The notes under the pieces are model-generated. The model had not been told where the DNA came from. It did no database searches and was given only the letters and a program-made list of their open reading frames with translations. Below are positions 1 through 11,416 of a stretch of DNA of 64,000 nt, in pieces (position 1 is the stretch's first letter; the number at the start of each line of letters is the position of its first letter). The stretch lies in assembly GCA_022376465.1 (NCBI GenBank), contig JACDTU010000014.1, positions 682,001 to 746,000 on the forward strand, given 5' to 3'. This stretch comes from Cubamyces lactineus (Eukaryota; Basidiomycota; Agaricomycetes; Polyporales; Polyporaceae). The translations under genes were made by a program, and so were the position numbers.

Positions 1-794
1 CTATCGCTGCAGTCCTCGACGTCTTCCATGGCTGTTTAGCGCAACTCCTCTTCGACCCCACCATCTTGAGACCAGGCGGCGCAGATGTTTGGACGGTAGG
101 CGAGGTGGAAACGGTCAAGTGGTAAGTGACCCTTACAAGATTATCTGATATGCGAACTCTGGCGTCCAATACTCTCGTCATCAACCAGGAGCAATCGTGG
201 TTTGCAGCTTCCGGGTCAGGTAGGACAGGTCTTCTTGGGCTATATGAACCCAGAATCAGGGGATTTCGTCAACTACTTTGGTATGTATACCCGCATGTGG
301 TTCCGCTGGAAACGCCGTACTGAAGGCAATTGCAGAACAGCCTCTTGCGAGTAATGTCGTCCTTGACAACAAAGAAGTCAACGTCATCGTGCCAGACCTC
401 CCAACTGGCGACTTCTACTACATCATCTGTGAGTTTCTTCTACACCCTCATGGTCAAAGCGACGGACCGCCTCTGACGAAGCGTGCCAGTGGCCGGAGAG
501 AATGCGAACCAGAGTCCTTTATTCTCGATACTCAACCCGGCCGCCCCTCACGAATCCATCGCGAACGTCACGTTTCCTCCCAGTATCTCAGTCAGCACGG
601 GCCCGCCTGTGACGCTGAGTACTTCGAGTCCTGCGGAGACCACTGCCACCAGTTCATTCAGCACCCAACCGCAGGCCTCGTCTGTGATGGCGTCGCCTGT
701 GGGTTCTGGATCTTGTCGGAAAGCGAGAAACTTGCACAGTTCGTCGGGTTTATATGCAGTGGGATTGGCTGTAGTCGTGGCCTGGTACATTTGA
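1..794 (+). CDS. Kre9/KNH-like GPI-anchored surface protein, 5'-truncated by window edge
   Basis: Start codon lies outside the window; the frame enters at base 3 inside a hydrophobic signal peptide. Exon 1 ends at 121 with the family motif (ADVWTVGEVETVKW). Exon 2 is about 189-280 (QVFLGYMNPESG), exon 3 carries ASNVVLDNKEVNVIVPDLP, and the last exon begins near 489 and encodes SPLFSILNPAAP, a Ser/Thr-rich stretch and a hydrophobic C-terminus (YAVGLAVVVAWYI) suited to GPI attachment. This is the Ser-Thr-rich GPI-anchored Kre9/KNH N-terminal domain family. Such proteins sit at the plasma membrane or wall; Kre9/Knh1 are linked to beta-1,6-glucan assembly in yeast, but a role here is inference. 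Four paralogues lie at 40.7-50.3 kb on the other strand. Family call is confident, substrate role is not. Confidence 0.8.
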
Positions 795-1312
795 ATGAAC
801 GCAATGGGCGTCGGAATCTACAAGTGCGTGACCCACGATACCTGAATTCTAGCTGACTTCTGCTGAACACAAGACTGTCTCGTTGTCGACAGTTGTTCCT
901 GCGAAATCGTGAACCCTCCGGATCATACAATGTCATCACCTACATGATATGTTCGTCCTCGTCGCATGATTCCTACGGATGCAGAGATGGCATGACACTA
1001 CAAGACTGCGTGACCAGGTATTCTGTCCTGTAATCCTCGCGACACTCGTGTACATGACCAACTTGATCGAGAAGACTTTGCGTGGAACCGAACAAGATCG
1101 AGGGGACCAGTCGATCACGACAAATCCAACCGCGTCGTGTTCGTCACGTCCTGCATATGAGGCTTACGTCGTAGCGTGAACGGACCGTCCTTCAAGCATT
1201 CTCTTTCGACCACATCCTATTCTACAAGCCCAGGATCGTTCAGCTCATCACGGCCGACTCACTCGTACTACAGCACTTCTACTCCGCCACTCACACTCAT
1301 TTCAGCCCCAAC
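795..1312. other. Intergenic, no gene seen
   Basis: Spacer of about 520 bases between the truncated KNH-like gene and the next plus-strand gene. Only short unsupported ORFs. The last 100 bases are pyrimidine-rich and are probably the promoter and leader of the downstream gene. Confidence 0.5.
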
Positions 1313-2890
1313 ATGCCTGGCACCATCATCCCTGGTTCAATAGATTCGCTCATCGACGATGTGGGTATCTACCTCCAATCCTCATTGATCTCGCGCAGAC
1401 ATTCATCGACTTTGGTGGCTTTTCAGCTTTGCGCGGATTTCGCGAGGCTGGCCCCGGAGAACAAGTTCACCCGCACCGATCCGGCGAAAGTCATCCCTTC
1501 CTTCCTGCGTCACAGCATTCGGAAACCTCTGCTGCGTCCAGCTGAACTGCCGGACGTCTCCTCCGGCGGGTTTCTCCCTGCGGTCGTGGGAGCAGAAGGC
1601 GAGGACATTGTGGGTGTGGACGGCCTTCCCGCGGATCAAACTGAGGAGGAAAGAGAGGATAGTCAGGTCCGTAATCAGCTTCCCTCACTTCGGCATGCCT
1701 ATGAGACGATATGGCGATGCCTCCCTCCACAGGCCCCTGCATCTGAGTCTTTCTCGGACGACACGCTCATCATGAGCCCGGCGCTCAAGATGTCGAAACC
1801 GGATATGTCTGGGGAGGTTAGTCCACCCTCTCATTCCCCATGTCGTGAGCAACTTACAAGAAATATGCAGTGCAAGGTTCGTCTATGTCCGTTCCGCCTG
1901 CTAGGCTCGTTCACATGGTTGCAACAGGACGTTGAGGATCGCATAACGTCCTCTGAGTTACTGATCCCAGAGTCAAATCCAAACCACACCATAGGCAGTC
2001 CCTGCGAACCGAGCCGCTCTGCAGTTAGCACCACGGCTGACATTTACGCCTGGCGTTCGAGGCAGTCCGCTTTCTCTCTCGACAATGATGCTGACTCTAC
2101 GCTTCACGAAGACGAACTGGCTGACGACAGCGATCGCGACGGTCGTAGTCCATCAACTCTGTCAATTGGTGGCTCGCCCGGTCCCATCCAGCAATTCTCA
2201 ACGGTAGACATAGCCCCGGCAAGGACATCACATCCGTCAAGTCCTACGTCAGACCAACCTATCCAACACGTCGAATCGGCTAGAGAACTGGCAGTAGCAA
2301 CCGTTGGCGAAACCACCGAGACAACTCTTGGACACCTACGGCAGGCTTCGTCAGCGACTGAGCTGGATAGGCACGATCCCCCGCTCCACGAAGATTCTGT
2401 AGACTCGATAGACTCGCCTCTCGACGACGCCGACTGGTTCCGGACCTCGTCTCCGCGCTCTCCGCGCCCTCTCTCCGTCTTGCCCGGGCTTCCTCTCGTG
2501 TCTCTGGACGAGCTTCTCCTCGATAGCGACGACTCCGCCAACTGTCTCGGGCTAAGCTTCAGATCCGACGTCTCTCCAGTACCTTCCCGCACTCGGGCGC
2601 GGCCCCAATCTCCCGAATGGCTGGTTGACGACAGCGTCAGCCTCGAGCTCGAGACTGCTTGTTCCACCGCTCGACGGCTCTTGGTTACTGAGGACTACTC
2701 TGCTCCGTCGACTCTATCTCGCAGCTCGAGCATAACGGGTTCTGTCTCTGGGCTGGACGAGGAGGACGAGGAAGACTACGCCGTGGAGGGGGAGGACGAT
2801 GATGGGTGGGCGCAGGTCCACAAGGGCTTGGGATGCGTGGCGCTGGCTGGCTTGGTCGCGTTCTTGTATTTGGCGGTCTTGGCATACTAG
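1313..2890 (+). CDS. Hypothetical acidic Ser-rich protein with C-terminal membrane anchor
   Basis: One open frame of 525 codons. The middle is rich in Ser, Asp, Glu and Pro and looks disordered; an acidic tract (GLDEEDEEDYAVEGEDDD) precedes a single hydrophobic segment at the very end (CVALAGLVAFLYLAVLAY), so a tail-anchored topology is likely. I do not recognise a domain. Three in-phase intron-like stretches interrupt the frame: 1667-1732, 1817-1870 and 1877-1927, each with GT donor and AG acceptor and each a multiple of three, so the frame stays open whether or not they are removed. If the last two are real they bracket a 6-base exon at 1871-1876. The spliced protein would be about 468 residues. 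Start chosen as the first ATG, after CCCCAAC. Function unknown. Confidence 0.6.
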   Translation: MPGTIIPGSIDSLIDDVGIYLQSSLISRRHSSTLVAFQLCADFARLAPENKFTRTDPAKVIPSFLRHSIRKPLLRPAELPDVSSGGFLPAVVGAEGEDIVGVDGLPADQTEEEREDSQVRNQLPSLRHAYETIWRCLPPQAPASESFSDDTLIMSPALKMSKPDMSGEVSPPSHSPCREQLTRNMQCKVRLCPFRLLGSFTWLQQDVEDRITSSELLIPESNPNHTIGSPCEPSRSAVSTTADIYAWRSRQSAFSLDNDADSTLHEDELADDSDRDGRSPSTLSIGGSPGPIQQFSTVDIAPARTSHPSSPTSDQPIQHVESARELAVATVGETTETTLGHLRQASSATELDRHDPPLHEDSVDSIDSPLDDADWFRTSSPRSPRPLSVLPGLPLVSLDELLLDSDDSANCLGLSFRSDVSPVPSRTRARPQSPEWLVDDSVSLELETACSTARRLLVTEDYSAPSTLSRSSSITGSVSGLDEEDEEDYAVEGEDDDGWAQVHKGLGCVALAGLVAFLYLAVLAY

Positions 2891-3530
2891 CCAGTGAAGT
2901 TTGTGGTTATCTATCGTGGATGTTAATTGGCATACAGGCATACACAACGCCTGCGTGAAGCGTTGGTACTCGCGTATTGCGTGGAAACGGAGTGATGCAG
3001 GTAATGGAAGTGAACATGACCACGGAGGTACCGTACCTGGCCACTTCGAACGTTAACTCCGAACAGTGCAGTGGGTGCCTTAGATATCCTGCACGGCGTC
3101 GTTCTCAGCTAGTCCAGTGGGTGGCAGTGCTTAGTTTTCGTGAGTGGGTCCCCGCCAGTGATCTAGGCCAGTCGAAATGCAGTGTTCACATGCAAATTGT
3201 GCGACATCCCGACACCAATTTCTCACTTACCTCAACGGTCAAGGTGGGTAGGAGCTGTACCGGCGGAGCGAAAAAAACACAGGTCAAGCACCTTGGAGCA
3301 GCACCTGTCTCATGCTCGACCTGGGATAGTCGCCAGAGTGATTCTGCTTGAGAGGGATCGACGAGGCATGCAATAGAGTGATATACAATAGTTGAAGACG
3401 GAACATGAGCCTCTATACCCAGCGCAGCAAAGTCACAGACGGCCGGACTGTGAAGCGCAGAGACGTGTCAAAACCCAGCCAAACGTTTTCAACATGTGTC
3501 GCCCCGTACCTGGTCTCGTACCGGCCCATC
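2891..3530. other. Convergent intergenic region
   Basis: About 640 bases between the 3' ends of two convergent genes. Only short overlapping ORFs; no coding signal I can support. Confidence 0.5.
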
Positions 3531-4076
3531 CTACCAGAACTCCTTCCTCTTCCTGCGGATGTCCATCTGGAGCGACTTGCGCTCGCCCCACTTCGCCCGC
3601 GCCGCCTCGTGCGCCTTCTCCCTCTCCTCCAGCGCCCGCCTGCGATCCGGGCCCTTGAGCGAGATGATCTTGCCCACGAACCACGGCGAGCACCCGAACT
3701 CCTTCGCGAGCCGCCCCCGCGTCCACGTAGCGGGGTCCGCCCGGCGCAGGTCGCGCATTTTCGCGATCGCGTCGTCCGACAGCCGCGCGTGCGCCTCCCG
3801 CGCCTTGCCCACCTGCGGCGGCAGCGCGCCCGTCACGGGCGTCGGCCCGTCCTTGAGGAGGGGCGACGCTGGGTTTGTCGTGTATGAGAGCGGCGAGGGT
3901 GCCGTGGGCGGGGGGCGGTGGATGAAAGTCACGCTCTCTTCGAGCTCTTGGTACGTCGCATTGGGGTTGTTCCTGAGCGGGTCGGGTGCTCGATAGGGCG
4001 GCCTCTCCGGAAGCCTGGTTGCGTACGAACGAGCGAAAGAGGGGAGCCTCAACGAGAGGGGCAGTCGAGGCTTCAT
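3531..4076 (-). CDS. MRPL20: Mitochondrial large-subunit ribosomal protein mL58 (MRPL20 family)
   Basis: Uninterrupted 181-codon frame. The N-terminus is basic and Ser/Arg-rich (MKPRLPLSLRLPSFARSY), a good mitochondrial targeting peptide. Then come a proline-rich segment with DPLRNNPNATYQE, an Arg/Ala-rich helix (ARLSDDAIAKMRDLRRADP), the motif TRGRLAKEFGCSPWFVGKI and the basic tail ending RRKRKEFW. This order matches the fungal MRP-L20 family, a component of the mitochondrial 54S subunit, of usual length near 180-200. The gene is convergent with the plus-strand gene ending at 2890. No intron seen. Start is the only ATG that gives a presequence. Confidence 0.85.
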   Translation of the reverse strand: MKPRLPLSLRLPSFARSYATRLPERPPYRAPDPLRNNPNATYQELEESVTFIHRPPPTAPSPLSYTTNPASPLLKDGPTPVTGALPPQVGKAREAHARLSDDAIAKMRDLRRADPATWTRGRLAKEFGCSPWFVGKIISLKGPDRRRALEEREKAHEAARAKWGERKSLQMDIRRKRKEFW

Positions 4077-5751
4077 GGTAGACGGAGAAGCGTGGACGAG
4101 CGGTGAGTGGACGACTTCTCCTGCCGGCGCCTACTGCAAGCAAGTCCAGCGGTCAGCTGTGACCATTTCGTCGTCACATCCTCGCAATGTGTGATACGCC
4201 GTGACGAGGTGACGGAAGCACTCCGAGCCGCGTTTGGCAAGTGAATTCGAAGCTCCTCCGGAATCGCAATTCGCTCTTTTTCAGGCGCGCCATGCGGACG
4301 CCCTCGCAGGCTCGCACAAAGTCCGTCAAGTGAGTGCGGACGTTGGAGCGTGCCATGCGCAAGATCTACGAGTCCTCTGCTTGATGAACGCGGTACGCGC
4401 GGTGCTGCGATGATACACAAGGGTGAGTGTGGTCAGGGGCCACTATCGCTCTAGAGCACCGCGGTAACTTGACTCCATCGCCCCTTTTCTCTCAATCATA
4501 CAGCAATCGTGCATTGCGACATTGTGAGCCTGCAGCTTGCTCGCGCGACCAATGCAAGCACGGCGAGCATCTCCATTTTCACAATCCGCGCCTGGAAGCA
4601 GGGTGGTCCAATGCCGTACCGTCGCTTGCGCACCCAAGTTGCTTCAAACGGCTTAGTGTATACACTAGCCAGCAGGGCGCGCTGGAACACTTTTCGAAAT
4701 GCGGAAGCTCACTATGACGAACGAGCAGAAGCCTCTCGAATATCACGATCATGCGTGCTATTCCGAGCGATCTCGTGGTCCGTCGGGATGCGGCGAACAG
4801 GCAAGCCCTTCCCTGCCGGCGGGCTCGGTGACTCGCACGGCCCCCCTCTCCTGCCCGTGAGAGGGTTTAATATGGTTAGTAGCCAATGGGAAGCCCGGAG
4901 GTGGGGTGGGACTCTGATGCTGGACGTTTTGGTAGGTTGGCCGCTGACAGTTGTGTTTGATCCATGGAGCGTTTCGTTTACAAGACTGGCTAGACTACAT
5001 GTCTACGCCGCGTCTGACGAGCTCTTGCACAGGACGAGCAGACGGAATACGCCACGCCGGGGCGCACAGGCGGCGTTTGACGCGAAGTATGCGTGCCAAT
5101 CGCCTTCTAGATGGACAAGGTCGCGCAAGGACTGCCGATGGCCAGGCTAAGGAGGATCGCGACTGGTCTGCATGCGTGTCAGGAATATTAGTGATTCGAT
5201 TCGACTGGGCAAGAAGAGGACGGGGGCAGTGGCCGGGCGGCGTTCTGGGCTCCATCGCGCGCGATGACGTAGGGGCTGCAGCTGAGCCCCCTGCGCTCGT
5301 CGTGCGTAATGGGAATTCCAAGACCGCATGCAGTGGGCAGCCCGAACGCGTCATGACATCAACATGTCCCACAAAACGGCTCTGGGGATACTGGGCGTGT
5401 GCGCAGCGGCCAGCCCGGAACCGCCCTCTCCCGGTCTATACCTGGCCCTCTTCTCCCAGACGCATCCCAGAGGCTCTCTCCCCTTGCTCCATCTCGATAC
5501 CACCCCCTTCAGCCAGCCCGGCGCGTGATCTCGCTCGTTCAGTCACTTTCGATAAGTCTCGGTCCGACCCATCAATTGTATTTACACACCTCGCCCCGTC
5601 CGCGCGCCCTCCAGCCCTCCAGAGCCTCCGCCCTCTCCGCCCGCTCGCCCTGTTCTGGGTGCCACACCGTCATCATCCGCCCTAGGCCATCTCGCCTTCA
5701 TTCCACCCGCTGCCTATCGCAGGACGTAAAATAGAGAAACGGTCGACAGCT
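4077..5751. other. Long divergent intergenic region
   Basis: About 1.7 kb between mL58 (leftward) and the small gene at 5752. ORFs here overlap on both strands and show no recognisable motif. The last 300 bases are strongly pyrimidine-rich, typical of a fungal promoter and leader. A small unrecognised gene cannot be excluded. Confidence 0.4.
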
Positions 5752-6003
5752 ATGCCGTCCGACGATACCAACAACGCCCACGCGGGCCCGTACTACGCCC
5801 TCCTTGAGTACGCGCGAAACATGCACCAGTACACGCTCGAGCTCTGGCTCGAGCTCTCAAAGAAGCTCGATGCTCAGGGCCAGTTTGTCCCTCCCGAGCT
5901 GCCTCATGGGCACCCGCGCGAGGACGGCCACGACGACGGCAGCCATGCTGCTGCGCGGTCAGACAGAGCGAGCGACATCGACGCCGAGTCGCCGCAAGAA
6001 TGA
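5752..6003 (+). CDS. Small hypothetical protein (83 residues)
   Basis: Frame of 83 codons after a CT-rich leader. The N-terminal half (residues 10-45) is a plausible amphipathic helix with regularly spaced aromatic and leucine residues (YYALLEYARNMHQYTLELW); the C-terminal half is His/Asp/Gly-rich and polar (HPREDGHDDGSHAAARSD). No signal peptide or membrane segment. A GT...AG stretch follows the stop (about 6011-6086) and could be a 3'UTR intron. I do not recognise the family. The helix-like composition and promoter-like upstream sequence are the support for a real gene. Confidence 0.45.
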   Translation: MPSDDTNNAHAGPYYALLEYARNMHQYTLELWLELSKKLDAQGQFVPPELPHGHPREDGHDDGSHAAARSDRASDIDAESPQE

Positions 6004-6972
6004 TAGCGATGTGAGTGTCGCCGTCGCGCTGTCTATCTGCCTACTGCTACTGGCGAGTGGTACAGCATTGCTGACTGGACACTAGCCGTCGATCCTCAGA
6101 TATACGTGTCGTACAGAGACGATCCTGCGTTGCCGTACGCGTACGACACCCGCCTGCACAGCACATACATTATGCCAATACGCCTACTCCCCGCCACGAC
6201 CATCGACAGCCAGACATCTCTCGCACAGACTCATCTCCGCTATCCATCGGGCCTTCCCTTTGGTACCTATGCCATATGCCTCCGCCTTTAGCCGACGGTC
6301 CTAGGTTCGCGCCGGACACGCCATCATCGACACTTCCACTCACTCCCTCTCTTGTCCTCTCGCTCGCTCAAAATATCATTATACGCCCGTGGATTTCTTT
6401 GGATTGGGGTCGGGGGCCGTTCGTTGTACACTACGTCGTTATCCTGCTGCTTGCTTTCTATCGATATCGCTTGCATTATGTGCTCCCAAAACTCGGATTG
6501 CCTGAGACTCTTCAGGGCTGAGGAGGCTTTGCGTATATCGCACCATCGTTGTCCCAAAGCGCACGTCGGGAGGTCTGGGCCCCTGATCTGCGCTGGAACG
6601 TCGAAATATTTGTGGTGTGATAGACTCATCTCGATCGGCAGGTCCACAGCACGCTCGTCATCGGACACTTGGGATTCGCGCGTCAAAATCCACCGCTCTC
6701 GCTCGTCATAGCGTAGTTAGGTTCACGTACAAAGGCGTTCCAGGAAGTGCTTCGACGTCCAACATACGGAGCCTTCAAAGAAGCGGGTACACGAGGCAGG
6801 GACAACCCGCCGTCACCCCGCCGTCGCCGACGGTCTCCACAGAGAAGCAGGATAAGAACGATACGCCGAACAGCATCCTCCTATCAGCGTCACAGCGCCC
6901 TGCCCGCTTCCTAGGGCAAACGCAGACCAAGCCTGCAGGCGACTCGGGCACTATCGTCATGGCTTCTTCTCC
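6004..6972. other. Convergent intergenic region
   Basis: Nearly 1 kb between the small gene and the 3' end of the glutathione transferase gene. Overlapping short ORFs on both strands, no recognisable domain, no repeat seen. Confidence 0.4.
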
Positions 6973-8281
6973 TTACGGAACGCGCATCCCTGCCTGCACC
7001 GCGGGTCGTGCCATCGCCTGCTCGACCCACGCCTGTCCCAAATCAAGTTCAAAATGAGTTTCAGTGTAGCCAACGGTCGCGATTTGATAGGGTGCCCCCA
7101 TTCATCATAGAACATGAGCTGGGAGCTCCGTGCGACGCACCTTTACGTTCGGCCACGCGTCCAGCGTCTCGATGCTGGTGAATCCGTGGCTGCTCACCCT
7201 GAAAACGCATGCAGTGGGTATAGTCAGACCAAAATGCACGAGAGCTGCTCATTGCATTGGGCGTGCGTACCAAGGTAAGGCGTTCATGTCGGCGATGCTG
7301 TACATCCCGCGCTCCGCGCCAGCGAGCCAGTCCCGGCCCTTCAGGCGCATGTCCAGGACGCCGTACAGCCGCTTCGTCTCGTCCACGTATCCTAAAATGA
7401 TGACGGTGGTATGTCAGTCAGTCATTGGACTCGGCGTACGCCGGGGGTCGGGGCGGGTGTGAAGGGACGGTGTGGATTGGGTACGCACGCTTCTTGGCAT
7501 ACGGGATATCTTCGGGCGCGACCCTGACGAAGTGGTTCGCTGAAAACGAGGGGATGGACGACGTCAGAGTCGACCGAGGCTAGAGGCTAGAGCTAGCGCC
7601 GCGGTGCGTACCTTGTCCCTGCATGGGTCCGATACCGCCGTGCTACAGCAGCAAACCCACTACGTCAGCTGCATACTAGGAAACAGTATCTGCAGCTGCT
7701 ACAGGACGGCTGGGTACGCACCGCGAAGAACATCCACTGCAGCATCTCGCTGTGCTCGTTCGGATGCGTGGCGGGGTCGAACGCGAACTTGCGCAGCGTG
7801 TCGTAGTGGTGCGCGAGGTAGAGGAGGATCGCGCCCGTCTCGAACACGGGGAAGTCCCCGCGGTTGCGGTCGACGAGCACGGGGATGCGGCCGTTCGGGT
7901 TCAGCGCGAGGAACCACCGCTCCTTCTGCACGTTCTTCGAGATGTCGATCGGGTGCACGCTGAGTCGCGGTGGGTGGTGAGCATGCAGCGTATGATATTG
8001 GGTACTGTGAGTAGAGCGCCAGAGACGCACTCGTATGGCAGCCCGTACACTTCCTTGAGCTCTTCGAGGAAGACGGAGACCTTACGTCCATTAGGCGTAC
8101 CAGCCGTATAGAGCAGCAGCGGCTTTGTGCTGGGAGAAGTAGCCGTTGAATAGCCTTGCACGCGGCCTTTACGAGCACCGGCAACCGCTGCCAGCCCGCT
8201 GGCCCGCACTTGGCCACGCCCAAAGCCGAGGACAGCTGGTTTGGCGAACTTGAAAGTGGACGTTAGGACTGATGACGTCAT
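6973..8281 (-). CDS. Glutathione S-transferase, Ure2p-like, probably organelle-targeted
   Basis: Multi-exon gene read leftward. Exon 1 starts at 8281 with an N-terminal extension of about 50 residues rich in Ser, Ala and Arg, a possible mitochondrial presequence, then the thioredoxin-fold start ([20 protein letters not shown]). After an intron: [15 protein letters not shown], then [12 protein letters not shown] (cis-Pro) and the glutathione-contact motif [15 protein letters not shown]. Later exons give [44 protein letters not shown] and, after the last intron (about 7033-7089), [19 protein letters not shown] and a stop at 6973-6975. This order is that of Ure2p-like and Gtt-type fungal glutathione transferases. 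It is likely to conjugate or reduce electrophiles with glutathione; the exact substrate is unknown. Upstream in-frame codons exist, so the start is a choice. Confidence 0.85.
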
Positions 8282-9029
8282 GGTTGTACTTCTCAACCGC
8301 GGCGTCTCCGAGTGTGTGCAATAGGCTCCGGTCGGCTTGAATGGGTACGAGCGTGCTTTTGTCAGGTAAGTTAGCAACTATCGTCCGAAGGATGTTCAGA
8401 CTGACCTGAAGGTGCAGTTGACGTTGATGATGTGCGTGGGTCTGCGCGTGGTTGCCGTATAGTTGTGGGATGTACTCACACTGACAGCGGTTCGCGCTTG
8501 GTTTATTAAGGCGTGGTAAAAGGCCGCGCGTTGGCGCCTGAATGTGAGCTGACAAACTCGGCCGACTTGCCGTCCATACATCGCCATAGCCTTGTGTATT
8601 ACCAATAAACGTCAGTTGTGCCTTGCAGGCTGTAAGCATATCTGAGACTTGCAGGAAGTAGTGTATGCGCAACAACCAGTTGCGCGTGTGGACTACAAAC
8701 ACTTCACAGGGATGCATTCTGACTGCTGCGTAACTCATTGCTATGGCATGAAAAGCTCCTGAAAACAATTACCGAGGATGTAGATCGATTTATGAGCTTG
8801 CGGGACAACTTCCTAGTCTCATGCATGCTCAGTTCAAGTAACAAGATGGTTGCAACCTGCAGGCGTAGAGTACAAGCGCGAGACGCCTAAAAGCATATAT
8901 AGCGCCCGTGATCGGCGGGCACGTGGCTCTCTTAACGGGCGCGTCTAAGATTTTGTTCGCGAGTGAGAGCAAGCGGGCGCACTGCAGACCGCCGCCACCG
9001 TACTCTCTTGCCCTCCGCTCTCGTTCGCC
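8282..9029. other. Divergent promoter region between GST and Sas10/Utp3
   Basis: About 750 bases between two divergent genes. Short minus-strand ORFs here are not supported by motifs. A TATA-like box lies at 8896-8901 on the plus strand. Confidence 0.45.
8896..8901 (+). promoter_or_regulatory. TATA-like box before Sas10/Utp3
   Basis: TATATA about 130 bases upstream of the ATG at 9030. Placement fits a basal promoter but is judged by sequence alone. Confidence 0.35.
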
Positions 9030-11416
9030 ATGGTTCGCCGTCGTTCAGGGAAGGGAAAGGCAGCAAAGTCCAAGCCCAGGAGCGTGGACCGCAAAGACAG
9101 CAAAATCACAAAATGGAACAAGGCGTCGGATATCCCGCTCGATGAGGAGGACCAGTGTATGTTCTCCATCGTTTGTTTTGTCCTCATAAGTTCATATAGC
9201 TTACGGGTGAATTGCAGTCCATGCTTCCCGAGATAAGATTCTCTTGGAAGGCGATGACTACGGCGGCTCGGACGATGGCGACGAAGACGAGGTGTTTGCG
9301 CTCAAGGGCATGCCGGAGGACGAGTCTGAAGATGACGAGGACGAAGACGACGGCCAGGGCGGCGCACAGTATGAGGACGATGAAGACGATGATATTGACG
9401 ACATCCACTACGCTGCCGCGGAAGCTGCACAAAAAGAGAAGAAGAAGCAGGCGAAGAAGGGCAAGGGCAAGAAGGGCAAGGACTCAGACGAAGAGTCCGA
9501 TTCTGAAGACTCTGAAGAAGAGGAGGGCTGGGGGACGAAGAAGTCTGCGTACTACTCGTCAAATGCGCAGGAGATAGACTCGGAAGACGAGGAGGCGATT
9601 GAGCTGGAGGAACAGGAAGCGAAGCGGCTCCAGACGAAGGCGCGGGACGCCATGGCAGACGACGATTTCGGTCTCGGCGACGTCGCGGAGGGTTTGCCCG
9701 AGACAGAGACGTATGTGTGCATTTGTTCTCCTTCCGTCTGCATGCTCACGCTCGCCGGTGAAGGATCATGGACGAGCCCACGCAGCCGGCCGTGCAGGCG
9801 TTGCCTCAAGACAAGCCCTCGCTCCTCCGCCACCTTGAGAAAACGAACCCGGAGGCCCTGGCCCTAGCGAACGACTGGGACGACGTCGCTCACAGCCTTG
9901 TGAAAACCCAGGCCAAGATCGCAAAGTACGTTCTGCTCCCGCTCACCCTCGCTCCCTTCCCCCGCTGACCGCGCACGCGCACGCACGCAGACTCGAGGCC
10001 GAAAACCCCTCCGCGCTCAGCCTGAGCATGATGCACCTGCACCACCGTACGTCCCCCTCCCTTCGCATGCCCTCTCACGCCCGCCGGAGATGCTGACGGT
10101 TCTATTCAGAGGCGCTCCTCACCTACGCCACCACGCTCGCGTTCTACCTCCACCTCCGCGCGAGCGAGAAATATGCGCAGCGGCCGGACCTCCTGCGCTC
10201 CCACCCGATCCTCCCGCGGCTGCTCAAGCTGAAGCAGTCTATTTCGACGCTCGAGGACCTCGACTTTGCCGCGTCCGACGAGTCCGACATGAGCGGCCTC
10301 TCAGACGAGGAAGAGGGTTCAGGCGTGTCCGACGAAGAAGGCTCGGAAGACGGTTCCATGGACGAGGATGAGCTCATGGCGGATGCAGAGGCACTTTGGG
10401 CGGGCAGCAAACTCAAGCGAAAGGGTAAGGGCCTGGAGCGCGGCGAGCTGGAGGAGCTCCTCCGCGAGGCGAGTGACCTCATGGACACATCCGGCTCGGG
10501 CGACGCCGTACGCGAATCCAAGAAGGCGAAGCGCAAGACCAAGCCCACGCCAGAGGAGCCCCCAAAGAAGAAGCGCAAGGCCGCAGACGCGCGCGCGGAG
10601 CCCGTCACGCCCGTCTTCGACCTCGTCGAGCCCGAGCTCGACTCCCACGATGCGGCGAAGTCGTCCTCCAAGTCCGCATCCGCGAAGGCAAAAGCCAAGG
10701 GTGCGGGTGCTGCCGCTTCGACGATCGCATCGGCGGACGACGTGTACGGAGAGGCGTCCGCGCTTGACGTCGCGGACGCGGCGGACAAGCAGGCGCGCAA
10801 GAAATCGCTTCGGTTCCATGTCGCGCGCATCGAGAGTACGTCCGCGAGGCGTGCTGGCGCGCGGTCCGCCGCAATCGGTGGCGACGACGACATCCCGTAC
10901 CGCGAACGCAAACGGGAGAAGGAGGCGCGGCTCGCAAAGGAGGTCGCGAAGGCACGCGAGGCTGACTTTGCCGGCGCGGACCTGGACGACGTCGATCCGG
11001 AGCTCGAGGCGGAGAGCGGGAAAAAGTCGAAGAAGCGGCGGCGGGACGAGAGCGAGAGCGAAGACGAGGGCGGAGATGCAGATGGGTACTACGACCTCGT
11101 CAAGCGGAAGTCGAAGGAGAAGAAGGAGAAGAAGAAGCAGGAGTACGAGGCTGCCAGGGCTGCAGAGCGGTATGTCGAGGACGAGGCGGTGGACGGCCCT
11201 CGGTCCCTCACGCGCGCGATCCTCAAGAACAAGGGCCTCACGCCCAAGCGTTCAAAGAGCGTGCGCAACCCTCGTGTCAAGAAACGGCAGAAGTACGAGA
11301 AGGCGAAGAAGAAGGTCGCGTCGCAGAAGGCAGTCTACAAGGGCGGCGTGGACGCGACCAAGTACTCTGGAGAGAAGACCGGTATCTCGCTGGCCGTCAA
11401 GAGTGTCCGTCTATAG
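9030..11416 (+). CDS. Sas10/Utp3 family small-subunit processome protein
   Basis: Five exons: 9030-9156, 9218-9710, 9764-9925, 9991-10046, 10110-11416, giving 714 residues; all junctions keep frame with GT-AG introns of 53-65 bases. The N-terminus is basic (MVRRRSGKGKAAKSKPR), followed by long acidic and Lys-rich tracts, the Sas10/Utp3/C1D domain (NPEALALANDWDDVAHSL through ALLTYATTLAFYLHLRA and HPILPRLLKLKQSISTLEDL), a charged linker, and the conserved C-terminal Sas10 domain (RSLTRAILKNKGLTPKRSK, NPRVKKRQKYEKAKKK, ending KTGISLAVKSVRL). The family belongs to the U3 snoRNP/SSU processome that matures 18S rRNA in the nucleolus. Length is near that of family members. Large antisense frames over the Lys/Glu tracts are shadows. 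Confidence 0.93.

Noticed and set aside
3433..4143. 236-codon minus-strand ORF overlapping mL58 in another frame
   Set aside because: Ala/Gly/Arg-rich shadow; the 181-codon frame has the family motifs.
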